Below, in pieces: positions 7,952 through 16,055 of a DNA stretch of 64,000 nt (positions are counted from its first letter, which is position 1; each line of letters opens with the position of its first letter). A program made the position numbers and the translations under genes. Under the pieces are notes generated by a model. It was not told the DNA's origin. It searched no databases and saw only the letters and a list, made by a program, of their open reading frames with translations. This DNA comes from Pseudomonas petrae (GTDB lineage Bacteria > Pseudomonadota > Gammaproteobacteria > Pseudomonadales > Pseudomonadaceae): assembly GCF_021728295.1 (NCBI RefSeq), contig NZ_JAKJXE010000016.1, forward strand, positions 49,487-113,486, given 5' to 3'.

Positions 7952-7975
7952 TGTACAGAGAAACGGATCTGTATA
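7952..7975 (+). promoter_or_regulatory. MerR-type light operator, perfect consensus match
   Basis: TGTACA-N12-TGTATA fits the T(G/A)TACA-N12-TGTA(C/T)A site described for the P. putida light-regulon MerR proteins at every defined base. It ends 22 bp before the start of the DUF523 gene. The third gene of the operon is the photolyase and the second is a MerR regulator, so autoregulation is likely. Confidence 0.65.
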
Positions 7976-7997
7976 AGAAGTCCATCGAGGGTCTGTC

Positions 7998-8978
7998 ATG
8001 TCTGCTGTACTCGATCATTCATCAGAGCAAGCCTCCAAACCCAAGCTGGGCGTCAGCGCCTGCCTGATGGGTGTGGAGGTCAGGTTCAATGGCGGGCACA
8101 AGGAATCGCACCTGCTGACCCGTGCCCTTAACGAATATTTCGATTTCGTGCCCGCGTGCCCCGAAGTCGCCATCGGCATGGGCATTCCTCGCGAGGCTAT
8201 CCGTTTGGTGGGTGACCCGGATCATCCTCAGGCGGTCGGCAGTGTCCACCACGCCATGAACGTCACCGAGCAACTGGCCGATTATGGCGAGCATATGGCC
8301 ACCGAGATGAGCGACATCTGCGGCTACATCTTTATGCAGAAATCGCCATCGTGTGGCCTGGAGCGCGTCAAGGTTTACCGCGATAACGGCGTGCCGTTCG
8401 AGACCGGCGGGCGCGGTATTTACGCCCAAGCGTTCTGCGCGCGTCACCCTGATCTGCCCGTCGAAGAAGACGGCCGTTTGAACGACCCGGTCCTGCGGGA
8501 GAATTTCATTACCCGTGTGTTTGCCTATGCCGCCTGGCAGACGCTGCTGAAAAGCGGCATCACCCGCCGTACGCTCACCGAGTTTCATGCCCGCTATAAA
8601 TATCAGCTGATGGCCAACGATCCTGTCCAGTACAAGACGCTGGGCAATCTGCTGGGCACCATGGGCCGAGATGACCCTGCCGAAATTGCCCCGCGCTACT
8701 TCAGTCAGTTGATGAGCGCGCTAAAGAAACCGGCGACGCGGCGCACCCATACGAACGTGTTGCAGCATTTGTGCGGCTATCTGCGCCAGACACTCAGTGC
8801 GTCCGACAAGAAAGAAATCCAGGGCGTCATCAATCAGTACCACGAAGGCATTGTGCCGCTTGTTGTACCGCTGACGCTGCTCAAACACCATTTCCGCCGA
8901 CACCCCGATCCGTACATTGCGCTGCAGGTTTATCTGCAGCCGCATCCGGAAAACCTCAGTCTGCGCAACGCGATTTGA
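7998..8978 (+). CDS. DUF523/DUF1722 (YbgA-like) protein
   Basis: A 326-aa cytoplasmic protein. The N-terminal DUF523 part (about residues 15-160) shows GVSACLMGVEVRFNGGHK and the Cys-containing QKSPSCGLERVKVY. The C-terminal DUF1722 part (about 185-315) has FHARYKYQLMANDPVQYKTLG. The E. coli homologue YbgA is also adjacent to phr. The molecular function is unresolved; reported ideas range from iron-sulphur binding to sulphur chemistry. The start at 7998 follows GAGGG. It is the first gene of the merR-phr operon. Confidence 0.85.
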   Translation: MSAVLDHSSEQASKPKLGVSACLMGVEVRFNGGHKESHLLTRALNEYFDFVPACPEVAIGMGIPREAIRLVGDPDHPQAVGSVHHAMNVTEQLADYGEHMATEMSDICGYIFMQKSPSCGLERVKVYRDNGVPFETGGRGIYAQAFCARHPDLPVEEDGRLNDPVLRENFITRVFAYAAWQTLLKSGITRRTLTEFHARYKYQLMANDPVQYKTLGNLLGTMGRDDPAEIAPRYFSQLMSALKKPATRRTHTNVLQHLCGYLRQTLSASDKKEIQGVINQYHEGIVPLVVPLTLLKHHFRRHPDPYIALQVYLQPHPENLSLRNAI

Positions 8979-8980
8979 CC

Positions 8981-9919
8981 ATGACCCCTAATGAGCAAGA
9001 ACCGCCGGAAGGCGATCCGCAAGACCCCGCCAGCGCCTTTGAAAACGGCTGGTTGCCGATTCGCGAAATCGCCCGCCTGACCGGCGTGAACGCTGTAACC
9101 CTGCGTGCGTGGGAACGCCGATACGGCCTCATCGTTCCGCACCGAACGCCCAAGGGCCATCGCCTTTACAGCAACGAGCATGTGGACCGCGTGCTGACCA
9201 TCCTTACGTGGCTGAACCGCGGCGTGTCGGTCAGTCAGGTCAAGCAGTTGATCGACGATCAGCAGGCGCCAGCGCCGAGTGTCGAGAACGACTGGGACGT
9301 TCTTCGCCAGACCCTTCAGGAAGCCATCGGCGCCTTGGCCGAGCGACGCCTTGATGATTCGCTCAACCGCGCGATGTCGCTGTATCCGCCGCGCACCCTC
9401 TGTGAGCAACTGTTACTGCCGCTGCTGACTTCCCTTGAGCAGCGCTGGCAGGGCCAGTTCGGCGCGCAGCTGGAACGCGTGTTTTTCTACTCGTGGCTGC
9501 GCAGCAAGCTTGGCGCCCGGCTGTACCACAACAATCGTCAGGTCAGCGGCGCGCCTTTGCTGCTGGTCAACCAGTCCGATCTGCCGCTTGAGCCGCATCT
9601 GTGGCTGACCGCATGGCTGCTCAGCAGCGCCGATTGCCCGGTGGAAGTGTTCGATTGGCCGTTGCCGGCAGGCGAGCTGGCCCTGGCCTGCGAATACCTC
9701 AAGCCGCGCGCAGTGTTGTTGTACTCCAGTAAATCACTGAACGTCGGACAGTTGCCTCGCCTGCTGCACAACATTGAGTGCCCGAAGTTGATCGTCGGGC
9801 CCGCGGTGCGCATTCATTCGACGGAATTATTCGCAGCCGAGGGTGAAGTCTCCGGCCTTTCTCTGGCTGAAGACCCTTTGACCGCCCAAGCCGCTTTGCA
9901 AAGGCTGGGGCTCATCTAA
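8981..9919 (+). CDS. MerR-family regulator, LitR/CarH-like architecture without the B12 His motif
   Basis: A 312-aa protein. A MerR winged helix lies at about residues 25-95 (IREIARLTGVNAVTLRAWERRYGL, then TPKGHRLYSNEHV). A helical cap-like domain lies at about 105-190 and an alpha/beta domain resembling cobalamin-binding folds at about 195-310. The Glu-His pair expected in the helical domain of B12-binding light sensors is not visible; the corresponding stretch reads QLERVFFYSWLRSKL. It may therefore need a partner photosensor, as in the P. putida PplA/LOV system. It starts 2 bp after the DUF523 stop and is followed closely by phr. Confidence 0.82.
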   Translation: MTPNEQEPPEGDPQDPASAFENGWLPIREIARLTGVNAVTLRAWERRYGLIVPHRTPKGHRLYSNEHVDRVLTILTWLNRGVSVSQVKQLIDDQQAPAPSVENDWDVLRQTLQEAIGALAERRLDDSLNRAMSLYPPRTLCEQLLLPLLTSLEQRWQGQFGAQLERVFFYSWLRSKLGARLYHNNRQVSGAPLLLVNQSDLPLEPHLWLTAWLLSSADCPVEVFDWPLPAGELALACEYLKPRAVLLYSSKSLNVGQLPRLLHNIECPKLIVGPAVRIHSTELFAAEGEVSGLSLAEDPLTAQAALQRLGLI

Positions 9920-9928
9920 GGAATAACT

Positions 9929-11374
9929 ATGCAATTGATATGGCTGCGCAGCGATCTGCGTGTGCACGACAACACCGCGCTGAGCGCTGCCATGGAGCAG
10001 GGACCGACCCTCGCCGTGTACATAATCAGCCCAGGCCAGTGGCAGAGCCACGACGATGCCGCATGCAAAGTCGATTTCTGGCTGCGCAACCTCAGCGAGC
10101 TGAGCAAGGCGCTTGAAGTGCTCAACGTACCGCTGCTGATCGTCCATGCAGACACGTGGGCTCAGGCGCCCAAGGCGATCCTCGAGTTGTGTCAGCAACG
10201 CGGGATCGAAAGCGTGCACGTGAACGACGAGTACGGCAACAACGAGACCAAACGTGATCGTGAAGTGGAGGCAGCGCTCGACGGCGCCGGCATCCTATTT
10301 CATCGTCACCTCGACCAGCTGTTCTTTCAGCCGGGCAGCGTGCTGACTAAAAGCGGCGGCTATTTCAAGGTCTTCACGCAATTCCGCAAGGTCTGTTACG
10401 CCCGCTTGCATTACTCGATCCCGGCGCTGGTTGCACTGCCCAAGGCGCAGCAGAAGCTGTCCATCAGACGCGATGTCGTCCCGGATGCGGTCAACGGTTT
10501 CGCCGCGCCGACCGAGACCCTGCGCTCGCTCTGGCCTGCCGGTGAAGATGAGGCGCGTGATCGCCTGCAGAACTTCACCGACGAGCAAGTGCATTACTAC
10601 GATCAAGAGCGCGATTTCCCCGCCAAGCCGGGCACCAGCCAGCTGTCTGCGTACCTGGCGGCCGGTGTGATTTCGCCTCGCCAGTGCCTGCATTCGGCGC
10701 TGCGCAGCAACAATGGCGAGTTTGAAACCGGTCATTCGGGTTCGGTGACCTGGATCACTGAGCTGCTCTGGCGTGAGTTCTACAAGCATGTGCTGGTGGG
10801 CTTTCCCCGTGTCTCCCGTCATCGCGCCTTCCGCCCGGAAACCGAAGCGCTGAAATGGCGCAATTCGCCAAAGGATCTCGAAGCCTGGCAACAGGGTCGA
10901 ACCGGGCTGCCGATTGTCGATGCAGCCATGCGCCAGATGCTGGACACCGGCTGGATGCACAACCGGCTGCGGATGATTTCGGCCATGTTCCTGACCAAGA
11001 ATCTGCTGATCGACTGGCGCGAGGGTGAACGCTACTTCATGCAGCACCTGATCGACGGCGATCTCGCGTCGAACAATGGCGGCTGGCAGTGGAGCTCATC
11101 AACCGGCACCGACGCGTCGCCTTACTTCCGGATCTTCAATCCGCAAAGCCAGTCGGAACGCTTCGACCCCGAAGGTCGATTCATCAAGCAGTGGGTGCCT
11201 GAACTGGCTGAGTTGAACAAGCGCGACATTCATAACCCCACCGCGCTGGGCGGGCTGTTTGGCGTGGAAAGTTACCCCGCGCCCATCGTTGATTTGAAAG
11301 CCAGCCGCGAACGCGCACTGCAAGCGTTCAAGTCGCTGCCACAGCGGCAGGCCGAAACGCAGGAGAATGGGTGA
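9929..11374 (+). CDS. phr: Deoxyribodipyrimidine photolyase
   Basis: A 481-aa class I CPD photolyase repairing UV-induced cyclobutane dimers with blue light. The N-terminal antenna-binding domain begins MQLIWLRSDLRVHDNTAL. The FAD domain has the WITELLWREFYKHVLVGFPR, PIVDAAMRQMLDTGWMHNR and SNNGGWQWSSSTGTDASPYFR hallmarks, including the Trp-rich electron-transfer region. The length agrees with E. coli Phr (about 472 aa). It starts 9 bp after merR behind TAAGGAAT, and is the third gene of the putatively light-regulated operon. Confidence 0.95.
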   Translation: MQLIWLRSDLRVHDNTALSAAMEQGPTLAVYIISPGQWQSHDDAACKVDFWLRNLSELSKALEVLNVPLLIVHADTWAQAPKAILELCQQRGIESVHVNDEYGNNETKRDREVEAALDGAGILFHRHLDQLFFQPGSVLTKSGGYFKVFTQFRKVCYARLHYSIPALVALPKAQQKLSIRRDVVPDAVNGFAAPTETLRSLWPAGEDEARDRLQNFTDEQVHYYDQERDFPAKPGTSQLSAYLAAGVISPRQCLHSALRSNNGEFETGHSGSVTWITELLWREFYKHVLVGFPRVSRHRAFRPETEALKWRNSPKDLEAWQQGRTGLPIVDAAMRQMLDTGWMHNRLRMISAMFLTKNLLIDWREGERYFMQHLIDGDLASNNGGWQWSSSTGTDASPYFRIFNPQSQSERFDPEGRFIKQWVPELAELNKRDIHNPTALGGLFGVESYPAPIVDLKASRERALQAFKSLPQRQAETQENG

Positions 11375-11427
11375 GCATTCGTCACACCGGTTAGGTGTCC
11401 GCTGCGCGGTGATTTAAACTGCCGCTC

Positions 11428-11739
11428 ATGACGACTGTGATCCCTTCGCTTCAACTCCCTGCCGAACCCGCAATCACGTGTTCCACTTGTGCGGCCTGCT
11501 GCTGTCAGCTGGAAGTCATGCTGATCACTGACACCGGCGTGCCCGAGCGTTACATCGACACCGATGACTGGGGCGGCGAAGTCATGCTGCGCCTGGACGA
11601 TGGCTGGTGCGCGGCACTGGATCGCGACACGATGATGTGCACGATCTACGACCGTCGGCCGTTGATTTGCAGGGAATTCGAAATGGGTGCGCCGGAGTGT
11701 ATTGCCGAACGAGAAGGGATCGCGACGGCTTATTTGTGA
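11428..11739 (+). CDS. YkgJ-family cysteine-cluster protein
   Basis: A 103-aa protein with the cysteine pattern CSTCAACCC near the N-terminus, then a single Cys, CTIYDRRPLICREFE and a late EC. This is typical of the YkgJ/CxxCxxCC zinc- or iron-chelating family. It is probably cytoplasmic with metal-binding capacity; its role is unknown. It lies 53 bp downstream of phr on the same strand and could be read from the same transcript. Confidence 0.82.
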   Translation: MTTVIPSLQLPAEPAITCSTCAACCCQLEVMLITDTGVPERYIDTDDWGGEVMLRLDDGWCAALDRDTMMCTIYDRRPLICREFEMGAPECIAEREGIATAYL

Positions 11740-11781
11740 TTGCTATTTGTCTGAGTCAGCCGCTTTGACTGACACATTCCA

Positions 11782-11885
11782 GGCTAAAGCCGGTCCTGCC
11801 AAGAGCACGCGCGGTGTCAGTAGAACCGGCTTCAGCCAATCCAACCAAGTGCACGCTGTGTCAGTAGGACCGGCTTCAGCCGGGA
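11782..11885. repeat. Cluster of CCGGCTTCAGCC repeats
   Basis: Two near-identical direct copies of GTGTCAGTAG(A/G)ACCGG followed by CTTCAGCC (11814-11837 and 11858-11881) follow an inverted relative GGCTAAAGCCGGTCCT at 11782. Sequence and spacing resemble short interspersed REP-like elements of a family different from those at 1.3 and 4.3 kb. Confidence 0.7.
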
Positions 11886-11946
11886 AGAACCGGGTGGTAC
11901 GTTGCAATGCAGGTTAGCCCGCGACTGCAATAAAGCGATGTAGCGC

Positions 11947-12465
11947 TTAGAACGGCATCGTGTAGTGAATAGCGTAGCTTTCGATACCGTCGTTGTTGGC
12001 GGTCATGCCACCGTTGGAGTAGTGAGTGGCGCGCAGGCCAACTTCATGTCCGCCCGCAAAGCGCAGACCAAACCCCAGACGGTCTTCAAACTGGAACGCG
12101 CTGCCCAGCTTGTTGCCTTCCACTTCGGTGCGCTGGAATACAGCGGCGCCGATACCGGCTTCGATGTAAGGCTTGACGCTCTCACCCGAAAACTCATAAA
12201 CGAATACCGGGGAGAACGACAGGCTGTTGTTGCTGGAGCTCTTGTCGCCTTCCCAATACGTGTAAGCGCCGCTCCAGTAACCGGTCAGGCGACCGACACC
12301 GGTTTGCCACCAGCTTTGATCCCAATCAAATTGCGCGCCCAGACGATACGTCATCGTGGATTCGCCAGTGTGTCCTACGGAAAACTCGACCCCATCAGCC
12401 TGAGCAATTGCGCTTTGCCCCAACAACGCAGCCGCAATCGCAGCCAAACAAAACAGTCGCTTCAT
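11947..12465 (-). CDS. pagL: Lipid A 3-O-deacylase
   Basis: A 172-aa outer-membrane beta-barrel enzyme that removes the 3-position acyl chain from lipid A. The signal peptide MKRLFCLAAIAAALLGQSAIAQA leads to an alternating amphipathic sequence. The catalytic His-x-Ser pair is visible in LRATHYSNGG, and the protein ends in Phe as outer-membrane barrels do (YAIHYTMPF). The start at 12465 has AGGA about 8 bases upstream. In relatives it is controlled by PhoP and modulates Toll-like receptor recognition of LPS. Single gene, next to murI. Confidence 0.9.
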   Translation of the reverse strand: MKRLFCLAAIAAALLGQSAIAQADGVEFSVGHTGESTMTYRLGAQFDWDQSWWQTGVGRLTGYWSGAYTYWEGDKSSSNNSLSFSPVFVYEFSGESVKPYIEAGIGAAVFQRTEVEGNKLGSAFQFEDRLGFGLRFAGGHEVGLRATHYSNGGMTANNDGIESYAIHYTMPF

Positions 12466-12578
12466 CTGAAACATCCTATTTTCGAAAGCAGTTAGAAATT
12501 TTTTATATCGACAGAAGTGCTGTAGAAGCCGGCCGCTGAACTGTAGTTCACCCACAGCCGAAGCGATTCACGTTTTTT

Positions 12579-13379
12579 TCACGAAACGAAGCTTCGCACA
12601 TTGTCGGAGTTGATACAAAGCACGCGTAGGACGTTTCTGAAATCTTCTGGATCGCCGGTCGTCCAGAACTGCGCAGTGCGAGGATGACCGCTCGCCAGCA
12701 GCTCACGCTCGCTCAATAAGCGTTGCAACTGTCGGGCTACCGCGGCGCCGGTGTCGATCAGCGTGATGGACGCAGGGATCATTTCCCGCAGCAATGGCTT
12801 GAGAAACGGGTAATGGGTACATCCCAGAATGATGGTGTCGCATCCCGCAGCGAGTAACGGCGCGACGTAACCCTGCAGCAATTGCCGAATCGACGGGCTG
12901 ACCAGATCGCCCGTTTCGATCAACTCGACCAGCCCCGGACAAGGCTGCGTGATGACTTGCACGTCTGCCGCGAAGCGATCGAGCAATGCGGCGAACTTGG
13001 CGCTTTGCAAAGTGCCCGTAGTTGCCAACACACCGACGACACCGGTTCGCGTCGCCGCGGCGGCAGGTTTGACCGCAGGCTCCATGCCCACCAGCGGCCA
13101 GTCAGGATAGCGGACGCGCAAGTCAGCGATGCCGGCCACCGTCGCCGTATTGCAGGCGATCACCAGCGCCTTGGCGCGCTGATTGTGGAAGAACTCGGCA
13201 ATCGTCGCGCAGCGTTCGCGAATGAATTCGGGGGTTTTCTCGCCGTAGGGAATGTGGCCGCAGTCGGCGAGGTAGAGTAACGATTCCCGTGGAAGCAACT
13301 GATGTATTTCCGCCAGCACCGACAACCCGCCGACACCGGAGTCAAACACCGCCACCGGCGCATCGCTGTCTCTACTCAT
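12579..13379 (-). CDS. murI: Glutamate racemase
   Basis: A 266-aa cofactor-independent racemase that supplies D-glutamate for peptidoglycan. The two catalytic cysteines are intact: Cys76 in VIACNTAT and Cys187 in ILGCTHYPF. The N-terminal VFDSGVGGLSVL is the substrate-binding motif. It overlaps the moeB stop by 8 bp and is the last gene of the hemA-prfA-prmC-moeB-murI operon. Confidence 0.95.
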   Translation of the reverse strand: MSRDSDAPVAVFDSGVGGLSVLAEIHQLLPRESLLYLADCGHIPYGEKTPEFIRERCATIAEFFHNQRAKALVIACNTATVAGIADLRVRYPDWPLVGMEPAVKPAAAATRTGVVGVLATTGTLQSAKFAALLDRFAADVQVITQPCPGLVELIETGDLVSPSIRQLLQGYVAPLLAAGCDTIILGCTHYPFLKPLLREMIPASITLIDTGAAVARQLQRLLSERELLASGHPRTAQFWTTGDPEDFRNVLRVLCINSDNVRSFVS

Positions 13380-14145
13380 GCTCAGCGGCAGCTCGGAGCC
13401 CGGTACCGCACACGCTGCAGCCGGGATCGCGTTTAACTTTCAATTCGCGGAATCGCGTGCTCACGGCATCGATCAGCAGCAGTCGCCCCACCATCGGTTC
13501 GCCAAAGCCGGCCAACAGCTTAAGGGCCTCAAGGGCCTGCAAACTGCCGACCAAGCCCACCAACGGGCCGATCACGCCCGCCTCGCTGCAGGTCAGTTCG
13601 GTCTCGCTACCGTGCCCGTACAGGCAGTGGTAGCAGGGGCTCTCCGGACGGCGCGGATCGAACACCGACAGTTGCGCCTCGAGGCGAATCGCGGCGCCGC
13701 TGACCAATGGCTTGCACGCGGCGACGCACGCGGCATTGACCGCCTCACGCGTCGAGAAATTGTCCGAGCAGTCCAGGACCAGTTCGACCCCGGCAACGGC
13801 TGCCGCCAGAGAGTCGACATCAAGGGCCGCGCGATGAGGTACGAGTGTTATCTGTGGATTGATGGCCGTCAGCCGGATAATGGCTGAATCGACTTTGCTC
13901 AGCCCCACGCTTGGGGTGTCGTGAAGGATCTGGCGTTGCAGGTTGGTCAGATCGACGCTGTCGAAATCCGCCAGATGCAATTCTCCGACGCCCGCCGCCG
14001 CCAGGTACAACGCCACCGGCGAACCCAGTCCGCCGAGGCCGACAATCAACACGCGGCTTTGCTTGAGGCGCAGCTGACCGTCGATGTCAACCTGTTGCAG
14101 AAGGATCTGCCGGCTATAGCGCAGCAGTTCTTCGTCCGTCAGCAC
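13372..14145 (-). CDS. moeB: Molybdopterin-synthase adenylyltransferase MoeB/ThiF-family E1 enzyme
   Basis: A 257-aa protein adenylating the C-terminal glycine of MoaD-type sulphur carriers. The ATP loop VLIVGLGGLGSP lies at residues 33-44, the DNLQRQ-like LTNLQRQILH follows, and the zinc-binding pairs CYHC and CSVC are present. ELTCSEAGVIGPLVG holds the conserved cysteine. There is no rhodanese domain. It overlaps prmC by 7 bp and murI by 8 bp, so it is translationally coupled to both. Confidence 0.92.
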   Translation of the reverse strand: MLTDEELLRYSRQILLQQVDIDGQLRLKQSRVLIVGLGGLGSPVALYLAAAGVGELHLADFDSVDLTNLQRQILHDTPSVGLSKVDSAIIRLTAINPQITLVPHRAALDVDSLAAAVAGVELVLDCSDNFSTREAVNAACVAACKPLVSGAAIRLEAQLSVFDPRRPESPCYHCLYGHGSETELTCSEAGVIGPLVGLVGSLQALEALKLLAGFGEPMVGRLLLIDAVSTRFRELKVKRDPGCSVCGTGLRAAAEHE

Positions 14146-14972
14146 GGCACTCGCCCGAAGGTGATGCGTTCGTGGTCGCCCAGATCGCGTCGGGTCTTGA
14201 TCTCTTCGAATCCGTGCTCAAGCAACAGCTCGCGCACCGCCGCGCCTTGGTCGTAGCCATGCTCCAGCAACAGCCAGCCGCCGGCTTCAAGGTGGGCGGG
14301 CGCTTGCGACACAATCAAACGCAGATCATCCAGGCCATCGGCGCCGGAGACCAGCGCACTGCTTGGCTCGAAGCGCACGTCACCTTCGACCAGGTGCGGG
14401 TCGTTGGAGGCAATGTAAGGCGGGTTGCTCAGGATCAGGTCGAAACGCTGACCCTCGACAGCGCTGAACCAGTGGCTGTGCAAAATCTTCGCGTTATCCA
14501 GATGCAGGCGCTGGCGATTGCGTTCGGCAAGCTCGACCGCTTCCTCAACGCGGTCCACCGCCGTGACGCTCCACTGCGGACGATCCTTGGCCAGCGACAG
14601 CGCGATGGCGCCGGTGCCCGTGCCGAGATCGAGCAGCGTGTGAGGAATCGCACCGGGCAAAAGCTCCAGCGCGGTTTCCACCAGCATCTCGGTTTCGGGC
14701 CGCGGGATCAGCGTATGGGGGGCGACTTCCAGGTCGATGTTCCAGAACCCTTGCAGGCCCAGAATGTATGCGACGGGTTCGCCGGTTCGACGACGCTTGA
14801 GATAACCGTCGAAGGCCTGCGCCGCTTCGGTGCTGACAATACGCTCGGGCCAGGTGTGCAGAAAACTGCGCGGCTTGCCCAGGGCAGCGGCCAGCAACAA
14901 TTCTGCATCCAGACGCGCTGTCGGAGAATCCGGCAACTCGGCGCTTCTTAACAAGCTGGCGATGATGGTCAT
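14139..14972 (-). CDS. prmC: Peptide chain release factor N5-glutamine methyltransferase
   Basis: A 277-aa methyltransferase that modifies the Gln of the GGQ motif of RF1 and RF2. The SAM motif LLDLGTGTGAIALSLAK and the catalytic NPPYIAS are both present, and the N-terminal helical release-factor-binding domain is complete. Its start directly abuts the stop of prfA, its substrate's gene. Confidence 0.95.
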   Translation of the reverse strand: MTIIASLLRSAELPDSPTARLDAELLLAAALGKPRSFLHTWPERIVSTEAAQAFDGYLKRRRTGEPVAYILGLQGFWNIDLEVAPHTLIPRPETEMLVETALELLPGAIPHTLLDLGTGTGAIALSLAKDRPQWSVTAVDRVEEAVELAERNRQRLHLDNAKILHSHWFSAVEGQRFDLILSNPPYIASNDPHLVEGDVRFEPSSALVSGADGLDDLRLIVSQAPAHLEAGGWLLLEHGYDQGAAVRELLLEHGFEEIKTRRDLGDHERITFGRVPC

Positions 14973-16055
14973 TTAATCACCCAGTGCCGCAAGTTGATCT
15001 GCCTGATACTCGGCAAGTAACGGTTCTATCACTGCATCGACCCCGCCGGCCAGAACTTCATCAAGGGAATAGAGCGTCAGGTTCACCCGGTGATCCGTGA
15101 CTCGCCCCTGTGGGAAATTGTACGTACGAATGCGTTCCGAGCGATCCCCGGAACCTACCAGCAATTTACGCTCGCTGGCGATGGCATTGGCCGCCGCAGC
15201 AGTCTGCTGGTCGTTGAGCTTGGCCGACAGCCAGGACATGGCCCGCGCACGGTTCTTGTGCTGCGAACGTTCTTCCTGACACTCCACCACAATGCCGGAC
15301 GGCAAGTGCGTAATGCGGATGGCCGAATCGGTCTTGTTGACGTGCTGACCACCGGCGCCGGATGAGCGATAGGTGTCAACGCGCAAGTCTGACGGGTTGA
15401 TCTCGATGGTCTGCTGTTCGTCAGGCTCTGGCAACACCGCTACCGTACACGCAGAGGTGTGAATGCGCCCTTGGGATTCGGTTTCCGGGACGCGCTGAAC
15501 GCGATGCACACCCGACTCGAATTTCAGCTTGCCGTAGACGTGTTCGCCTTCGACCCGCGCGATGACTTCCTTGTAGCCGCCATGTTCGCCTATGTTCTCG
15601 GACAGGATCTCGACACGCCAGCCCCGTCGCTCGGCATAGCGGGAATACATGCGGAACAGGTCCCCGGCGAAAATCGCCGCCTCGTCGCCACCGGTGCCGG
15701 CGCGAATTTCCAGAAACACGTTGCGGCCATCGTTCGGGTCTTTGGGCAGCAGCATTTTCTGCAGGTCAGCCTCGAGCACCAGCAACTGATCCTTGGCATC
15801 GCGCACTTCCTCGACGGCCATTTCGCGCATGTCGGGGTCGCTGTCCTTGAGCAACGCCTGCGCGCCTTCGAGGTCGGTCTGCACTTTCTGCAGTTGCCGG
15901 TACACCTGGATCACTGGCTCGACTTCGGCGTACTCACGGGAATACGCGCGAAATTTGGTCTGATCAGAGATGACTTCGCCATCGCCGAGCAGCGCGGTCA
16001 ATTCCTCGAAACGGTCGCTGAGCACGTCCAGCTTATTAAGCAGTGAAGCTTTCAT
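14973..16055 (-). CDS. prfA: Peptide chain release factor 1
   Basis: A 360-aa release factor for UAA and UAG. The catalytic GGQ lies at residues 235-237 in SSGAGGQHVNKTDSA, and the RF1 fingerprint HRVQRVPETESQGRIHTSA precedes it. Standard length. It overlaps hemA by 4 bp upstream and touches prmC downstream, the usual hemA-prfA-prmC order. Confidence 0.96.
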   Translation of the reverse strand: MKASLLNKLDVLSDRFEELTALLGDGEVISDQTKFRAYSREYAEVEPVIQVYRQLQKVQTDLEGAQALLKDSDPDMREMAVEEVRDAKDQLLVLEADLQKMLLPKDPNDGRNVFLEIRAGTGGDEAAIFAGDLFRMYSRYAERRGWRVEILSENIGEHGGYKEVIARVEGEHVYGKLKFESGVHRVQRVPETESQGRIHTSACTVAVLPEPDEQQTIEINPSDLRVDTYRSSGAGGQHVNKTDSAIRITHLPSGIVVECQEERSQHKNRARAMSWLSAKLNDQQTAAAANAIASERKLLVGSGDRSERIRTYNFPQGRVTDHRVNLTLYSLDEVLAGGVDAVIEPLLAEYQADQLAALGD

